A DNA stretch of 64,000 bases from JBPCMN01 sp013695115 (GTDB lineage: Bacteria > Actinomycetota > Acidimicrobiia > IMCC26256 > JACDBD01), in contig JBPCMN010000034.1 of NCBI GenBank assembly GCA_051002235.1, positions 1 through 64,000 of the forward strand. Reading direction: 5' to 3'. Below the pieces are notes generated by a model that saw only the letters and a list, made by a program, of their open reading frames with translations, was not told the DNA's origin and made no database searches. Position 1 is the first letter of the stretch; every line of letters starts with the position of its first letter. The translations under genes and the position numbers were made by a program. This document shows, in pieces, positions 7,740 through 16,330 of the stretch.

Positions 7740-7996
7740 TCGACCAGGCTGGGGGCCATCACGGGAGGTGACGGCTCACTCGGGCCGGGGCCGAGGACGG
7801 TGTCGGGATCGAGGCCGAGACCGGCGATGAACGCGACGTCCTGCATGTGGGCGCTGGCCTTGCGCTCGGCCCGGCTCGACAGCTGCACGAGCCCGAGCGC
7901 CGCGCCGACCTGGCGGGCACCGTGCGTCGCCGCGCCGGCGACGATGGCGCCGTTCACGACGAGGAACTCGGTGCTGGTCACGCAGTTCATGCACAT
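7736..7996 (-). CDS. Small hypothetical protein, first of the YdjM-like operon
   Basis: An 86-residue protein starting MCMNC, with an Ala/Gly-rich hydrophobic stretch (FLVVNGAIVAGAATHGARQV) and a proline-rich tail. ATG 7996 and ATG 7990 are both possible. A TAACGT hexamer at 8006-8011 overlaps the GDPD stop and lies nine bases upstream, so a near-leaderless start is possible; otherwise it is read through from GDPD 12 bases away. No family is recognised. Confidence 0.5.
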   Translation of the reverse strand: MCMNCVTSTEFLVVNGAIVAGAATHGARQVGAALGLVQLSSRAERKASAHMQDVAFIAGLGLDPDTVLGPGPSEPSPPVMAPSLVE

Positions 7997-8008
7997 CGGC
8001 CGCGGACG

Positions 8009-8713
8009 TTACCACCGGGCCAATCGGGCCCGGGCCTCACCCGGCCACTCAGTGGTGAACCCGGCGAGCGGCGAAGCCGCCGTCAGGATGCGCTCCTGTT
8101 GCTCGAGGTCGTGGAAGCCGGTGTAGACGCGCAAGCCGGCGTCGCGGGCCCCGTCGAACACCTTCGCCCCCACCCGGCGCGGGTTCACGGCCACGCTGTC
8201 GGCACCCCACTCGCGGGCATCGGCGAGGAGGCCGGCGACATCGTCGGAGGGCTGCTCGCCCCGCATCAACACAATCTCGAGATCAGGTGCCTCGCGGGCG
8301 AAGAACCGGACGACCGGCTCGTCGTTGGTCCAGATCTGAACAGTCAGCCCGTCGCCCGCCGACCGCACTGTGTCGAGCACCGCGCCCGTCGCGCCTTCTT
8401 CCTTGAGCTCGACCGCGAACACCAGGCCGGGACGGGCGGCGCCGAAGGCGTCAGCCAGGGTCGGCACCCGCTCGCCGTTGGTCAGGCGGAGCCGCGCGAC
8501 GCACTTGGCCGTCATCCACCGGATCGGGATCGGCCAGCGCGCGGTTCGCACCGGGATCAGGTCGTGCATGACGATCGCGACCCCGTCGCGCGTGCGGCGC
8601 ACGTCGATCTCGACCCCGTCGGCGCCGAGCTCGGGCGCCCGCCGGATGGCCGAGAGGCTGTTCTCGGCCCCGCCATGGGCGCCGGCACGGTGGGCGAGGA
8701 TCACGGGCAGCAC
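8009..8713 (-). CDS. Glycerophosphodiester phosphodiesterase family protein
   Basis: A 234-residue TIM-barrel enzyme that hydrolyses glycerophosphodiesters to sn-glycerol-3-phosphate and an alcohol. The catalytic signature is clear: LAHRAG...GGAENSLSAI, then LGADGVEIDVRRTRDG with the metal-binding Glu and Asp, then VMHD. No signal peptide is visible, so it is probably cytosolic. The start is GTG 8713 or GTG 8704. It is divergent from a PAP2 gene, another phospholipid-related enzyme. Confidence 0.85.
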   Translation of the reverse strand: MLPVILAHRAGAHGGAENSLSAIRRAPELGADGVEIDVRRTRDGVAIVMHDLIPVRTARWPIPIRWMTAKCVARLRLTNGERVPTLADAFGAARPGLVFAVELKEEGATGAVLDTVRSAGDGLTVQIWTNDEPVVRFFAREAPDLEIVLMRGEQPSDDVAGLLADAREWGADSVAVNPRRVGAKVFDGARDAGLRVYTGFHDLEQQERILTAASPLAGFTTEWPGEARARLARW

Positions 8714-8762
8714 GCCGGGAGTTTCGCGCGCGAACACACGCCGCCCGATATCGTCCGCGCCC

Positions 8763-9431
8763 GTGCGTCGCCCGCCAACCCGCGACCGTCTCGCCCGACC
8801 GGTGCGCGCCCTGGAACGTCGAGCCGGCATCGCAGTCGTCGCGTTCGCGGTCACCGCCGTGCTCGTGAACGGTGGTGACGTCCCGGGTGCGGAGGTCGAC
8901 GGGTTCCGCGTGGTGGCTCGGCTCCCGGACCTGTTGGCCCCGCCGATCCGCGCCCTGATGCAACTCGGGACACTCCCGGCCGTCGGAGTCGCGGCGGGCA
9001 TCCTCCTCTGGGCGCGCCGGCGGTGGCAGGCGACGGCCGCCGTGATCGTGGCCGGTCTCGCCGCCCGCTTCGCGTCCGACGGCCTCAAGGACGTGTTCGA
9101 GCGACCCCGGCCGCTCGCGTCAGTGACCGATGTCGTGCCGCGCGACACGGCCGAGGGGCTCGGGTACCCGTCGACCCACGCGGCGGTGGCCTTCGCGATC
9201 GCGGGTGTAGTCGTGTGGTGGCTGCCCCGCCGGTGGCGGCCCGCCGCGTGGGCGGTCGCGGCAATGGTGGGGGTCGCGCGCGTCTACGTCGGCGTCCACT
9301 ACCCGCTCGACGTGGTGGGCGGCGCCGCGGTAGGCGTCGTGATGGCCTCGGTCGCGGTGGCCTTGTTCGGCGTACCGGGTCGGGACCCTCGCAACGCGAG
9401 CAGCCGCTCGAGCAGCACCGCGAGGCCGTAG
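8763..9431 (+). CDS. PAP2 family phosphatase
   Basis: A membrane phosphatase of about 222 residues. The three lipid-phosphatase motifs are all present: K-x6-RP in KDVFERPRP, PSTH in GYPSTHAAVAF, and R-x5-H-x3-D in RVYVGVHYPLD. It likely dephosphorylates phosphatidic acid, undecaprenyl-PP or a similar lipid. GTG 8763 gives a basic N-terminus before the first helix; GTG 8802 is an alternative, and neither has a Shine-Dalgarno sequence. Its last 133 bases overlap the convergent Aur1-like gene. Confidence 0.85.
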   Translation: MRRPPTRDRLARPVRALERRAGIAVVAFAVTAVLVNGGDVPGAEVDGFRVVARLPDLLAPPIRALMQLGTLPAVGVAAGILLWARRRWQATAAVIVAGLAARFASDGLKDVFERPRPLASVTDVVPRDTAEGLGYPSTHAAVAFAIAGVVVWWLPRRWRPAAWAVAAMVGVARVYVGVHYPLDVVGGAAVGVVMASVAVALFGVPGRDPRNASSRSSSTARP

Positions 9432-10174
9432 GCGCCGGCGAGGAGCGCGCAGCCGGCGGCGATGTCGATCAGTCGGTGCTGCCCGGTGACGGTGACCGCG
9501 AAGAACGAAAGGACTGTGTGCCCGATCAACGCGACCTTTTGCCAGCGGCGGCGCGCCAGTGGCCAGACCGCCAGCACCGACCACGCCGCCCAGCCCACGT
9601 GGAGGCTCGGCATCCCCGCGTAGGGATTGCCGTGGCTGCCCAGGTACTCGTCGGTCGGTTCGCCGTCGGGCTCGTACTCGATGCGCTGCGGTCCCCCGAA
9701 GTTGAAGTACTCGGCCTTGGTGTCGATGATCCCGTAGCGCGCCGGCATGTTCGCCGGGGGCATGAGCGGGTAGAGCCAGAAGCCGAGGAGAGCGAGCGGG
9801 AGCATGAAGACGAACGCGTTGCGCCAGCGCACGTAGCGCTTCGGTGCCGCCCGGTACAGCCAGACGAAGCACACGATCGTGACCACCATGTGCGGCGGCC
9901 CGTGGTAGACGTTCGCCAGCCCGACCAGCGCCCGGTGCGGGAGGAACCACTGCTGGATCGTCCGCTCGTGGTCCAGCCACAGCAGCTGCTCGAGCCGGAG
10001 AACCTGCTTCGCGTGCCGGAACGCGACGTGGGTGGAGCCCTGCAAGGGACCGTTCCGGACCCACGTGTACACCTGGTAGATCGCGCGCAGCGCCACGATC
10101 TCCACGATCCAGCCGCCGCGGAAGCGGCGCGCCAGGGGTCCCTCGGTGGCGGGTCTCTCCGTGGCGTCGGTCAC
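9299..10174 (-). CDS. PAP2-superfamily Aur1-like membrane protein
   Basis: A 291-residue polytopic protein of the PAP2/Aur1-type branch, which includes inositol-phospholipid transferases. The conserved GMPSLHVGWAAWS and GQHRLIDIAAG carry the two catalytic histidines and the aspartate. Actinobacterial members are usually annotated phosphatase PAP2 family. The final ~40 residues are low-complexity (ITTPTAAPPTTSSG) and run antisense to the neighbouring PAP2 gene, so they are probably dispensable. GTG 10174 lies nine bases after a TAGCAT hexamer. Confidence 0.8.
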   Translation of the reverse strand: MTDATERPATEGPLARRFRGGWIVEIVALRAIYQVYTWVRNGPLQGSTHVAFRHAKQVLRLEQLLWLDHERTIQQWFLPHRALVGLANVYHGPPHMVVTIVCFVWLYRAAPKRYVRWRNAFVFMLPLALLGFWLYPLMPPANMPARYGIIDTKAEYFNFGGPQRIEYEPDGEPTDEYLGSHGNPYAGMPSLHVGWAAWSVLAVWPLARRRWQKVALIGHTVLSFFAVTVTGQHRLIDIAAGCALLAGAYGLAVLLERLLALRGSRPGTPNKATATEAITTPTAAPPTTSSG

Positions 10175-10217
10175 GGGACGGTGATGCTACCGGTCGGTTC
10201 AGATCGATTCCGCCGCG

Positions 10218-10223
10218 TACAGT
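10218..10223 (+). promoter_or_regulatory. Leaderless-type -10
   Basis: TACAGT, seven bases before ATG 10231. Confidence 0.5.
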
Positions 10224-10230
10224 CGCCCGG

Positions 10231-12507
10231 ATGCCAATGAGGCCGGTCTTCGCGGTCGCGGCGATCGCCGGCGCGCTGCTGTCGCAGTCATCGCCCGCGG
10301 CCACGAGCTCTTCCTCTGCACGCGTCGAGCGCGTGCTGGTGGTGACGTTGCCGAACGTGTCGTGGGCCGACTTCGACCGCATGGACCTGCCCAACCTCGA
10401 CCGGCTCTTCCGCGAGTCGGCCATCGGCGACCTCACGACCCGGGCGAGCCTCGACCGGCGCGCGACGCGCTTGGGCGACGGCTACATCACGCTCGGGGCC
10501 GGGACCCGCGCGATCGGTGACAACGGCACGACGGATGGGCTCGGACTCGGCGTCGATGAGCCCTTCGGGGTCGACACCGCCGGCGTCGTGTTCGAGCGGC
10601 GGACGGGGCGGACCGTGACCGAGGGTGTCGTCCAGATGGGGATCGCCGACATCGTCGACCGTAACGAGGCGCTGCCGTTCGACGCCGAGCCCGGCGCGCT
10701 CGGGGAGGCCCTCACGGACGCGGGCTACGCGCAAGCGGTCATCGCCAACGCCGACGGCAGCGAGCCCAGCGACGTGCCGCCGGTCTACCGCCGCCAGGCG
10801 GTCAGCGCGCTCATGGACGAGGACGGCGTGGTCCCGGGTGGGGCGGTTGGGCCCGAGCTCCTGGTCGAGGACCGGGGCGCGGTGTTCGGGCTCCGCTACG
10901 ACAACGAAGCGGTCGTCGCCGCGTTCGACGAGGTGTGGAAGCGGGAGTCGGTCGTCCTGGTCGAGGCGTCCGAACTGGCCCGGACCGATGCCTATCGGGG
11001 CTCCGCCACCCCCGCCCGACGCAAGCAGTTGACCGCGGACGCCTTGCGGCAGTCGGACGAGCTGGTCGGCGATCTCCTCGGCCGGATCGATCCCGAACGC
11101 GATGCCGTGGTGGTGGTCGGACCGGCGCACCCGCAGCGGGAGATCACGCTCACGGTGGCCGCGTTGCGTGCCCCCGGCGTCGAGCCCGGGCTGCTCCGTT
11201 CCGCGACCACGCGCCGATCGGGTTTCGTGCAGCTCGTCGACGTGGCGCCCACGATCCTCGACCTACTCGACATCGACCGGCCGACATCGATGGAGGGCCG
11301 TCCGTTCGAAGTGGGGCGCGAGGGCGGAAGCGCTTCGGATCGGCGCGACTTCCTCGTCGACGCCGACGAGGCCGCCCGGTTCCGAGACGGACACGGGAGC
11401 CAGGTGACGACGGTGTTCGTCGTGGGCCAGCTCGCGGTGGCGGTGGCCGCGGCACTGTGGCTGATGGGGCGGGTGCGCGGGCGCGGCGTCGCCGGCGCGC
11501 TCCGGGGGACGGCGCTCGCGCTCCTCGGCTTCTTGCCGGCCGTGTACCTCGCCCGCACTCTGCCCTTCCACGACCTCGGAGCCGCCCTGTACTGGGTGTT
11601 CCTCGTGTCGGTTGCACTCGCGCTCGCGGCCGCGTACGAGGTCGTGGGGCACAACGATCCTCGAGATTCCGTCCTGGCCGCGCTGGCGGTCACGGTGGGT
11701 GTGCTGGTCGTCGACGTCCTGCTCGGCGCGCCGCTCCAACTCAACAGCGCGTTCGGATACTCACCGACCGTCGCCGGTCGCTTCGCGGGCTTCGGGAACC
11801 TCGCCTACGCCGCGCTGGCGGGCTCGACGGTGTTGTTGGCGGCCTTCCTCGCCAATCGCATCGGTCGGCGGCGCGGGGCGTGGGCGGGCGTGGCCGTGCT
11901 GGCGGTCGTTCTCGTCGTCGACGGGATGCCGTTCTGGGGCTCTGACGTCGGCGGGGTGCTGTCGATGGCGCCGGCGTTCGCGATCACCGGCATCCTGCTG
12001 CTCGGCTGGCAGGTGCGCCTGCGGGTCGTGGCGCTGGTCGCGGTCGGCACCGTGCTCGCGCTGGGCGGGTTCGCGCTCATCGACCTCGCCCGGCCGGTCG
12101 ACAAGCGCACCCACCTGGGGCGCCTCGTCGTGCTCTTCGGAGACGAGGGCGTGGCGGGTGTCGCCACGATCATCGAGCGGAAGCTCGGCTCGAGCCTCGA
12201 GACCCTTTCGACGTCGGTGTGGGGCCTGATCGTGCCGGTCGCGCTGGTTTTCCTCGCCTATCTGGCGCGGCGTTCGCCGGTCAGCCTGCGCGACCTGACT
12301 GCGCGCTTCCCCGAGCTGCAGGCCGCGATCGTCGGCGTGTTGGTGCTGGCGGTGTTGGGCTTCACGCTCAACGACTCGGGGATCGCCGTCCCCGGCGTCA
12401 TGCTGGGCACCTTGACCTCGGTGCTGGTGGTCGTGCTGACGCGGGTGCGCGAGGGGACGGGCGAGAAGGTCGTGCCCCGGCAGCCCTCGGGCGTGCGCCG
12501 GGGGTGA
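10231..12507 (+). CDS. Large membrane protein with alkaline-phosphatase-like exterior domain
   Basis: A 758-residue protein. An N-terminal signal-like segment is followed by about 350 residues resembling the alkaline phosphatase/sulfatase fold: VERVLVVTLPNVSWADF, LPNLDRLF, a later VVVVGPAHP and QLVDVAPTILDLLDI, the usual C-terminal metal-site region. The catalytic Ser/Thr is not obvious; TRASLDRRATRLGDG sits where it would be expected. Then come about ten membrane helices (from ~residue 395). It is read with the GT39-like gene downstream. It may modify an envelope polymer, but this is inference. Confidence 0.6.
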   Translation: MPMRPVFAVAAIAGALLSQSSPAATSSSSARVERVLVVTLPNVSWADFDRMDLPNLDRLFRESAIGDLTTRASLDRRATRLGDGYITLGAGTRAIGDNGTTDGLGLGVDEPFGVDTAGVVFERRTGRTVTEGVVQMGIADIVDRNEALPFDAEPGALGEALTDAGYAQAVIANADGSEPSDVPPVYRRQAVSALMDEDGVVPGGAVGPELLVEDRGAVFGLRYDNEAVVAAFDEVWKRESVVLVEASELARTDAYRGSATPARRKQLTADALRQSDELVGDLLGRIDPERDAVVVVGPAHPQREITLTVAALRAPGVEPGLLRSATTRRSGFVQLVDVAPTILDLLDIDRPTSMEGRPFEVGREGGSASDRRDFLVDADEAARFRDGHGSQVTTVFVVGQLAVAVAAALWLMGRVRGRGVAGALRGTALALLGFLPAVYLARTLPFHDLGAALYWVFLVSVALALAAAYEVVGHNDPRDSVLAALAVTVGVLVVDVLLGAPLQLNSAFGYSPTVAGRFAGFGNLAYAALAGSTVLLAAFLANRIGRRRGAWAGVAVLAVVLVVDGMPFWGSDVGGVLSMAPAFAITGILLLGWQVRLRVVALVAVGTVLALGGFALIDLARPVDKRTHLGRLVVLFGDEGVAGVATIIERKLGSSLETLSTSVWGLIVPVALVFLAYLARRSPVSLRDLTARFPELQAAIVGVLVLAVLGFTLNDSGIAVPGVMLGTLTSVLVVVLTRVREGTGEKVVPRQPSGVRRG

Positions 12508-12628
12508 TGTGTCGCCGGCGGGGCGATCGGGAACGCTCCGAGAGGCGGCATCGTTGTCATGCGTGTCAGAATGGCTCGGCCCGGCGCTCCGAAAACCTCC
12601 CCTTCCATCTGGCCCGTTCGGCTTGGTG

Positions 12629-14146
12629 ATGAACCGACAGCTCGAGTCTCCAGCGGCGGTTGCCGCTCCTGCGACGCCGCGAGCCGGCGCGCCCTGGACC
12701 CGCGCCCAGATGCTGCAGGTGTTCCTCCTGTTGCTGCTGCTGGCGCTGGCGTTGCGGGTGCCGGGCTACGTCGTCGACGTCTTCAACACCGACGAGACGT
12801 TCCTGGCCACCCAGGCCGAGGTCATCAACGACGGCGGCCAGATCTACCAGGAGGCAGTCGACCGCAAGCCGCCGCTGGTCCCGTACATCTACGCCGCCAC
12901 CTTCCGGACATTCGGGACGACCGCGCTGTGGTCGGTGCGGGTCATGGCGGCGGTGGCGGTCGCGCTGACCGGCTTGCTCGTGGCGGCGGAGGCCCGATCC
13001 CGGTACGGGCGGCGGGCGGGGTGGCTGGCCGGGATCCTGCTGGTCTTGGCCACGGGGGCGTTCGTCCCCCAGGACGGGCAGGCCGCCAACTTCGAGATCT
13101 TCATGCTCCCGCCGATGACCGCGGCGGTCCTATTCGCGCGGCGCGGCCGCGGGTTCCTCGCGGGTGGGGCGGTGGCGGTCGCCACGCTGGCGAAACAGAC
13201 GGGGGCGGCGACGCTGCTTCCCGTCCTCTACCTCCTCTGGAAGTTCAGGGGTCGCCGCGCCGCCGGCGACGCGCTGGCCGGCTTCGCCCTGCCCGTGGCC
13301 CTCGTCGCGCTGCTCGTCGGCCCGGGCCAGCTCCTGTTCTGGGCGGTGCTGGGCAACGGCAGCTACCTCAGTGTCGGGTCGGCCTCGGTGCGGGTCGTGG
13401 TGCTGTGCGTGGGGATGACGATCTTCTTCGCCGCGCTCAACCTGCCGATCATCTGGGCGTTGCCGCAGGCGTGGCAGGAGCGCCGTACCCACGGGCAGGG
13501 TGACACCGACCTCTGGCTCTGGCTGGCGTCGGCGGTCCTGTCGGTCATGGTCGGCTTCCGCTTCTTCGGCCACTACTACCTGCAGCTGCTTCCCCCGCTC
13601 GCTCTGTTGAGCGCGGGTGTGCTGGCACGCGCGTCCCGCCAGCTCGCGAAGCGCCTCGTGGTCGGGTCGGCGTCGATGGCCCTGCTGTTGGTGCTGCTGG
13701 CGTTCCCCGAACAGCCGGTCGAGCACCCCGAGTATCGCAACGCCGCCGAGTTCACGGCCACCCATGCGGGGCCGGACGACCGGATCCTGGTGTGGGGGCA
13801 CGTGCCCGAGATCTACTGGGCCTCGGGTTCGCGGCCTGCCACCCGCTTCCTGACGAACCGGTTCCTCACCGGCTCGTGGAGCGGGCGTGCGCAGGAGGCG
13901 GTCTCGGAGGACACGGCGACGCCGGGTGCGTGGCAGCTGTTCTTCGAGGACTTCGCCAGCCATCCGCCCCGCTACATCCTCGACGCATCAATCTCCGGGA
14001 TTCGCGAGTCGGAGCACTACCCGATCTCGGCCTACCCGACCTTCGCCGCGATCGTGTTCCGGGAGTACCGCTACGTCGAGTTCATCGACGGCATCACCAT
14101 CTACGAGCGCGTCCCCAACCCGCCCTTCCGCACCGCCGTCTGGTAG
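12629..14146 (+). CDS. GT39/ArnT-like membrane glycosyltransferase
   Basis: A 505-residue polytopic protein of the dolichyl-phosphate-mannose/ArnT-type GT-C clan. After the first helix comes NTDETFLATQAEVI, where the acidic pair matches the GT-C catalytic loop, then the conserved RKPPLVPYIYAA. About ten more helices and a soluble C-terminal domain (DDRILVWGHVPEIYWASG) follow, as in bacterial relatives. ATG 12629 or GTG 12626; there is no ribosome site in the 121-bp gap. It probably transfers a polyprenyl-linked sugar outside the membrane. The acceptor is unknown. Confidence 0.75.
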   Translation: MNRQLESPAAVAAPATPRAGAPWTRAQMLQVFLLLLLLALALRVPGYVVDVFNTDETFLATQAEVINDGGQIYQEAVDRKPPLVPYIYAATFRTFGTTALWSVRVMAAVAVALTGLLVAAEARSRYGRRAGWLAGILLVLATGAFVPQDGQAANFEIFMLPPMTAAVLFARRGRGFLAGGAVAVATLAKQTGAATLLPVLYLLWKFRGRRAAGDALAGFALPVALVALLVGPGQLLFWAVLGNGSYLSVGSASVRVVVLCVGMTIFFAALNLPIIWALPQAWQERRTHGQGDTDLWLWLASAVLSVMVGFRFFGHYYLQLLPPLALLSAGVLARASRQLAKRLVVGSASMALLLVLLAFPEQPVEHPEYRNAAEFTATHAGPDDRILVWGHVPEIYWASGSRPATRFLTNRFLTGSWSGRAQEAVSEDTATPGAWQLFFEDFASHPPRYILDASISGIRESEHYPISAYPTFAAIVFREYRYVEFIDGITIYERVPNPPFRTAVW

Positions 14147-14213
14147 CAGTCAGAGGCGCCATCCACCGGCTCGCTGCCAGGATTGTGCGGGAGCGGCGAG
14201 CGACCCGTTGTGG

Positions 14214-14236
14214 CGGCGGCAGGTACCCTGCCGCCG
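14214..14236. terminator. Perfect 10-bp hairpin between convergent genes
   Basis: CGGCGGCAGG-TAC-CCTGCCGCCG, with no T-tract on either side. Its position between two convergent stops suggests a bidirectional terminator. It shares the GGTACC-like tip with three other hairpins in the window. Confidence 0.55.
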
Positions 14237-14247
14237 AGCGAGTGCGA

Positions 14248-14973
14248 CTAGACAAGAGGCCAGGGGACTGAGTGATATCCCGGCTCCGGTTCCGGCAGCG
14301 TTCCCGTTGTCAGCAGCTCGGCGGCGCGCTGCTGCATGGCCTCGAGTTCGAGCGGCGACAGCAGCGGCGTGAGCGGGTCGACGACCGTGGCGTCGAGCTG
14401 GGCGACCCGGCACACGTCGTCGGCGATGACGGGATCGATGCGCTCGCCGGCGAAGTCCCAGATCACGGTGCGGAGCTTCCACGCCGGGTGGAACGTGAGC
14501 CCGTGGTCGATGCCGAGGATGCCGCCGTCGGGCCGGCTGCGCAGGCAGTGACCGCCCTTGCGGTCGGCGTTGTTGACCAGCACGTCGAACACCGCGAAAC
14601 GGCGGAAGCGGTCGGCGTGCTGTTCGAGGAGGGTGAAGTAGTGCTCCTCGGGATCGTGGTCGACGAAACGTTGCACCATGCCCTCGCCCAGCGGGCCGTC
14701 GCGCAACACGGTGGCGGGGATCAGGCCCCAGCCGAGCGCGGCCGACAGCTCGTACGTCGCGACCTCGCGCTCGCAGAGCGTCCCGTTGGGGAAGTCCCAC
14801 AGCGGTCGCTCGCCCCGGCGGGGCTTGTACACCGCCGCGACCTCCGCGCCGTTGTTGCGGACGCGTGCCAGGAAGGTCGCATTGGACGCGTAGTGCATGC
14901 GTCCGAGCACCTCGAGCTCGCCGACGGCGAGCTCCTCGGCGGCGGCGGAGTCGCTCAGTTCCAGCGGGGGCAC
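14248..14973 (-). CDS. SCO1664 family protein
   Basis: A 241-residue protein matching the actinobacterial SCO1664 family, which has a phosphatidylinositol-kinase-like fold of unknown activity. Typical segments are NATFLARV, AVYKPRRGERPLWDFP, EREVATYELS, FDVLVNNADRKGGHCL and GIDHGLTFHPAWKLRTVIWDF. The NNADRKGGH and GIDHG motifs resemble kinase catalytic and metal loops. The start GTG 14973 overlaps the DUF3090 stop by 19 bases, so the genes are coupled. In other actinobacteria this pair sits with a histidine phosphatase and mshC; mshC is absent here. Confidence 0.85.
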   Translation of the reverse strand: MPPLELSDSAAAEELAVGELEVLGRMHYASNATFLARVRNNGAEVAAVYKPRRGERPLWDFPNGTLCEREVATYELSAALGWGLIPATVLRDGPLGEGMVQRFVDHDPEEHYFTLLEQHADRFRRFAVFDVLVNNADRKGGHCLRSRPDGGILGIDHGLTFHPAWKLRTVIWDFAGERIDPVIADDVCRVAQLDATVVDPLTPLLSPLELEAMQQRAAELLTTGTLPEPEPGYHSVPWPLV

Positions 14974-15536
14974 CGGTGCCCGGCCGGGTCCATGGGCATG
15001 TCACACAGCGGGCACGGAGGTCGGCCGGCGGCGACCGCGGCCGCGCCGCGCGCCGCCATCGCCCGCACCTGTGAGCGGGTGGCGTAGATGCGGGCGACGT
15101 AACCCGCTTCCTCCATCTCCATGGGCTCGCTCACTTCGGGCGGGGTTACCCCGCCCGCGGACGCTCGCTCCCCGGCGGGCAGCTCGCCCTCGTCCTCCTC
15201 TTCTTCCCCGCTGGGGCGCTCGCGCAGCTCGATCAGCACGCGCTCGCGCTCGGGGTCAAAACCCAAGCCGATCAGCCGCGCCCGGAAGAGCGGGACGGTG
15301 GGCTCCCGCAGATCCTGCTTCGGCGCCTCGTCGTCGTCCTCGGGGAAGTCGTCGGCGATGCGATCGAGGAAGGTGATGGCCTCGGCGGCGAGCAGCGCCA
15401 CCTGCTCCTTCTCGACCAGCACCGTGAGCTGGGTCGACTCGGTGCGGGCCTGGATGAAGAACTCACGCTCGCCCGGCTCGCCTACCGCGCCGGCGGCAAG
15501 CGCGTCGATCTCCTCGAACTCGATGTCATCAGCCAT
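14955..15536 (-). CDS. DUF3090 family protein
   Basis: A 193-residue protein of the DUF3090 family, always found beside the SCO1664 type. The N-terminal half has REFFIQARTESTQLTVLVEK and the C-terminus a probable zinc ribbon, CPLCDMPMDPAGHRCP. The middle holds an acidic EEEEDEGE linker. ATG 15536 (MADDIEFEE) was chosen because the 20 codons upstream are unrelated. The function is unknown; the zinc motif and the fixed partner suggest a two-protein complex. Confidence 0.85.
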   Translation of the reverse strand: MADDIEFEEIDALAAGAVGEPGEREFFIQARTESTQLTVLVEKEQVALLAAEAITFLDRIADDFPEDDDEAPKQDLREPTVPLFRARLIGLGFDPERERVLIELRERPSGEEEEDEGELPAGERASAGGVTPPEVSEPMEMEEAGYVARIYATRSQVRAMAARGAAAVAAGRPPCPLCDMPMDPAGHRCPRWN

Positions 15537-15557
15537 CCCTATTGCTCCGTTCGCCCG

Positions 15558-15590
15558 GGGACGGGGTACCCTGCCCCGACCCTTCGGGTC
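15558..15590. repeat. Imperfect GGGTACCC hairpin plus small stem-loop
   Basis: GGGACGGGG-TACCCTG-CCCCGACCC (one mismatch) is followed immediately by GACCC-TTC-GGGTC at 15578-15590. They lie between the histidine phosphatase stop and the DUF3090 start and may attenuate read-through. The TACCCTG tip is shared with the hairpin at 14214. Confidence 0.4.
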
Positions 15591-16272
15591 ACTCACTCCG
15601 CTGCAACTCGTCGAGGTCTCCGGTGTCGTTGCACTTCACCAGAGCGGCGCCGTACGGCGACAGGTCGAAGATGGTCACCGACGCCGGTGAGACGACCAGC
15701 CGCTGGAACAAGTCGAGGTGGAGGCCGGTGAAGTGGGCGATGGCGGCCTTGATGGGATCCGCGTGCGAGACGACCACGACGATCTCGCCGGCATGGTCGG
15801 CGACCACCGCCTCGAGCGCGGTCACCATGCGCCCCTGCATCTCGGCCAGCGACTCGCCTCCCGGGAAGCGGGCCCGGGAAGGCGCCCGCTGCACCGTCTT
15901 CCAGAGCTCAGTCTTGGCCAGGTCGGCGAGCTTGCCGCCCGTCCACTCGCCGTAGTCGGCCTCGATCACGCCCGGCAACTCGCTGACGTCGACGCCGTGG
16001 TGGGTCGCGATCGCCTCGGCCGTCTGGGCGGTGCGCTCGATCGGGCTGGCGTACACCGCCGCGACCGGGATCTCGGCCAGTCGCTCGCCCAGCGCCTTGG
16101 CCTGGCGGCGCCCGTCGTCGGACAGGTCGACGCCGGGAGCGCGGCCGGTCAGCATCGGGCCGGTCTGCTCCGTCACCGCGTGGCGCACCAGCACCAGCTT
16201 GGTCGCGGAGGGCCGCTTCGCCTTCGTCTTGGCCTTCTTCGTGACCTTCCTCGGGACCTTTTTCGTGACCAC
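15589..16272 (-). CDS. MSMEG_4193-type histidine phosphatase with lysine-rich head
   Basis: A 227-residue member of the histidine phosphatase (phosphoglycerate mutase) superfamily. The catalytic motif is LVRHAVTEQTG (RHA instead of the usual RHG), with YASPIERTAQTAEAI, PGGESLAEMQGRM and the second histidine in VVVSHADPIKAAI. The first ~24 residues are an unusual basic tail with nine lysines, which could bind nucleic acid. Its conserved neighbourhood is DUF3090 and SCO1664. GTG 16272 lies seven bases after TACGAT and lacks a Shine-Dalgarno sequence. Confidence 0.85.
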   Translation of the reverse strand: MVTKKVPRKVTKKAKTKAKRPSATKLVLVRHAVTEQTGPMLTGRAPGVDLSDDGRRQAKALGERLAEIPVAAVYASPIERTAQTAEAIATHHGVDVSELPGVIEADYGEWTGGKLADLAKTELWKTVQRAPSRARFPGGESLAEMQGRMVTALEAVVADHAGEIVVVVSHADPIKAAIAHFTGLHLDLFQRLVVSPASVTIFDLSPYGAALVKCNDTGDLDELQRSE

Positions 16273-16279
16273 AGCATTG

Positions 16280-16285
16280 ATCGTA
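16280..16285 (-). promoter_or_regulatory. Leaderless-type -10 of the histidine phosphatase
   Basis: TACGAT, seven bases before GTG 16272. It faces away from the DUF3151 promoter 33 bp to the right. Confidence 0.55.
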
Positions 16286-16318
16286 CCGGGGGGCGATCGG
16301 GCGCCTTCCCGCGGGACC

Positions 16319-16324
16319 TACATT
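16319..16324 (+). promoter_or_regulatory. Leaderless-type -10 of the DUF3151 gene
   Basis: TACATT, six bases before GTG 16331. Confidence 0.55.
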
Positions 16325-16330
16325 CATGCC

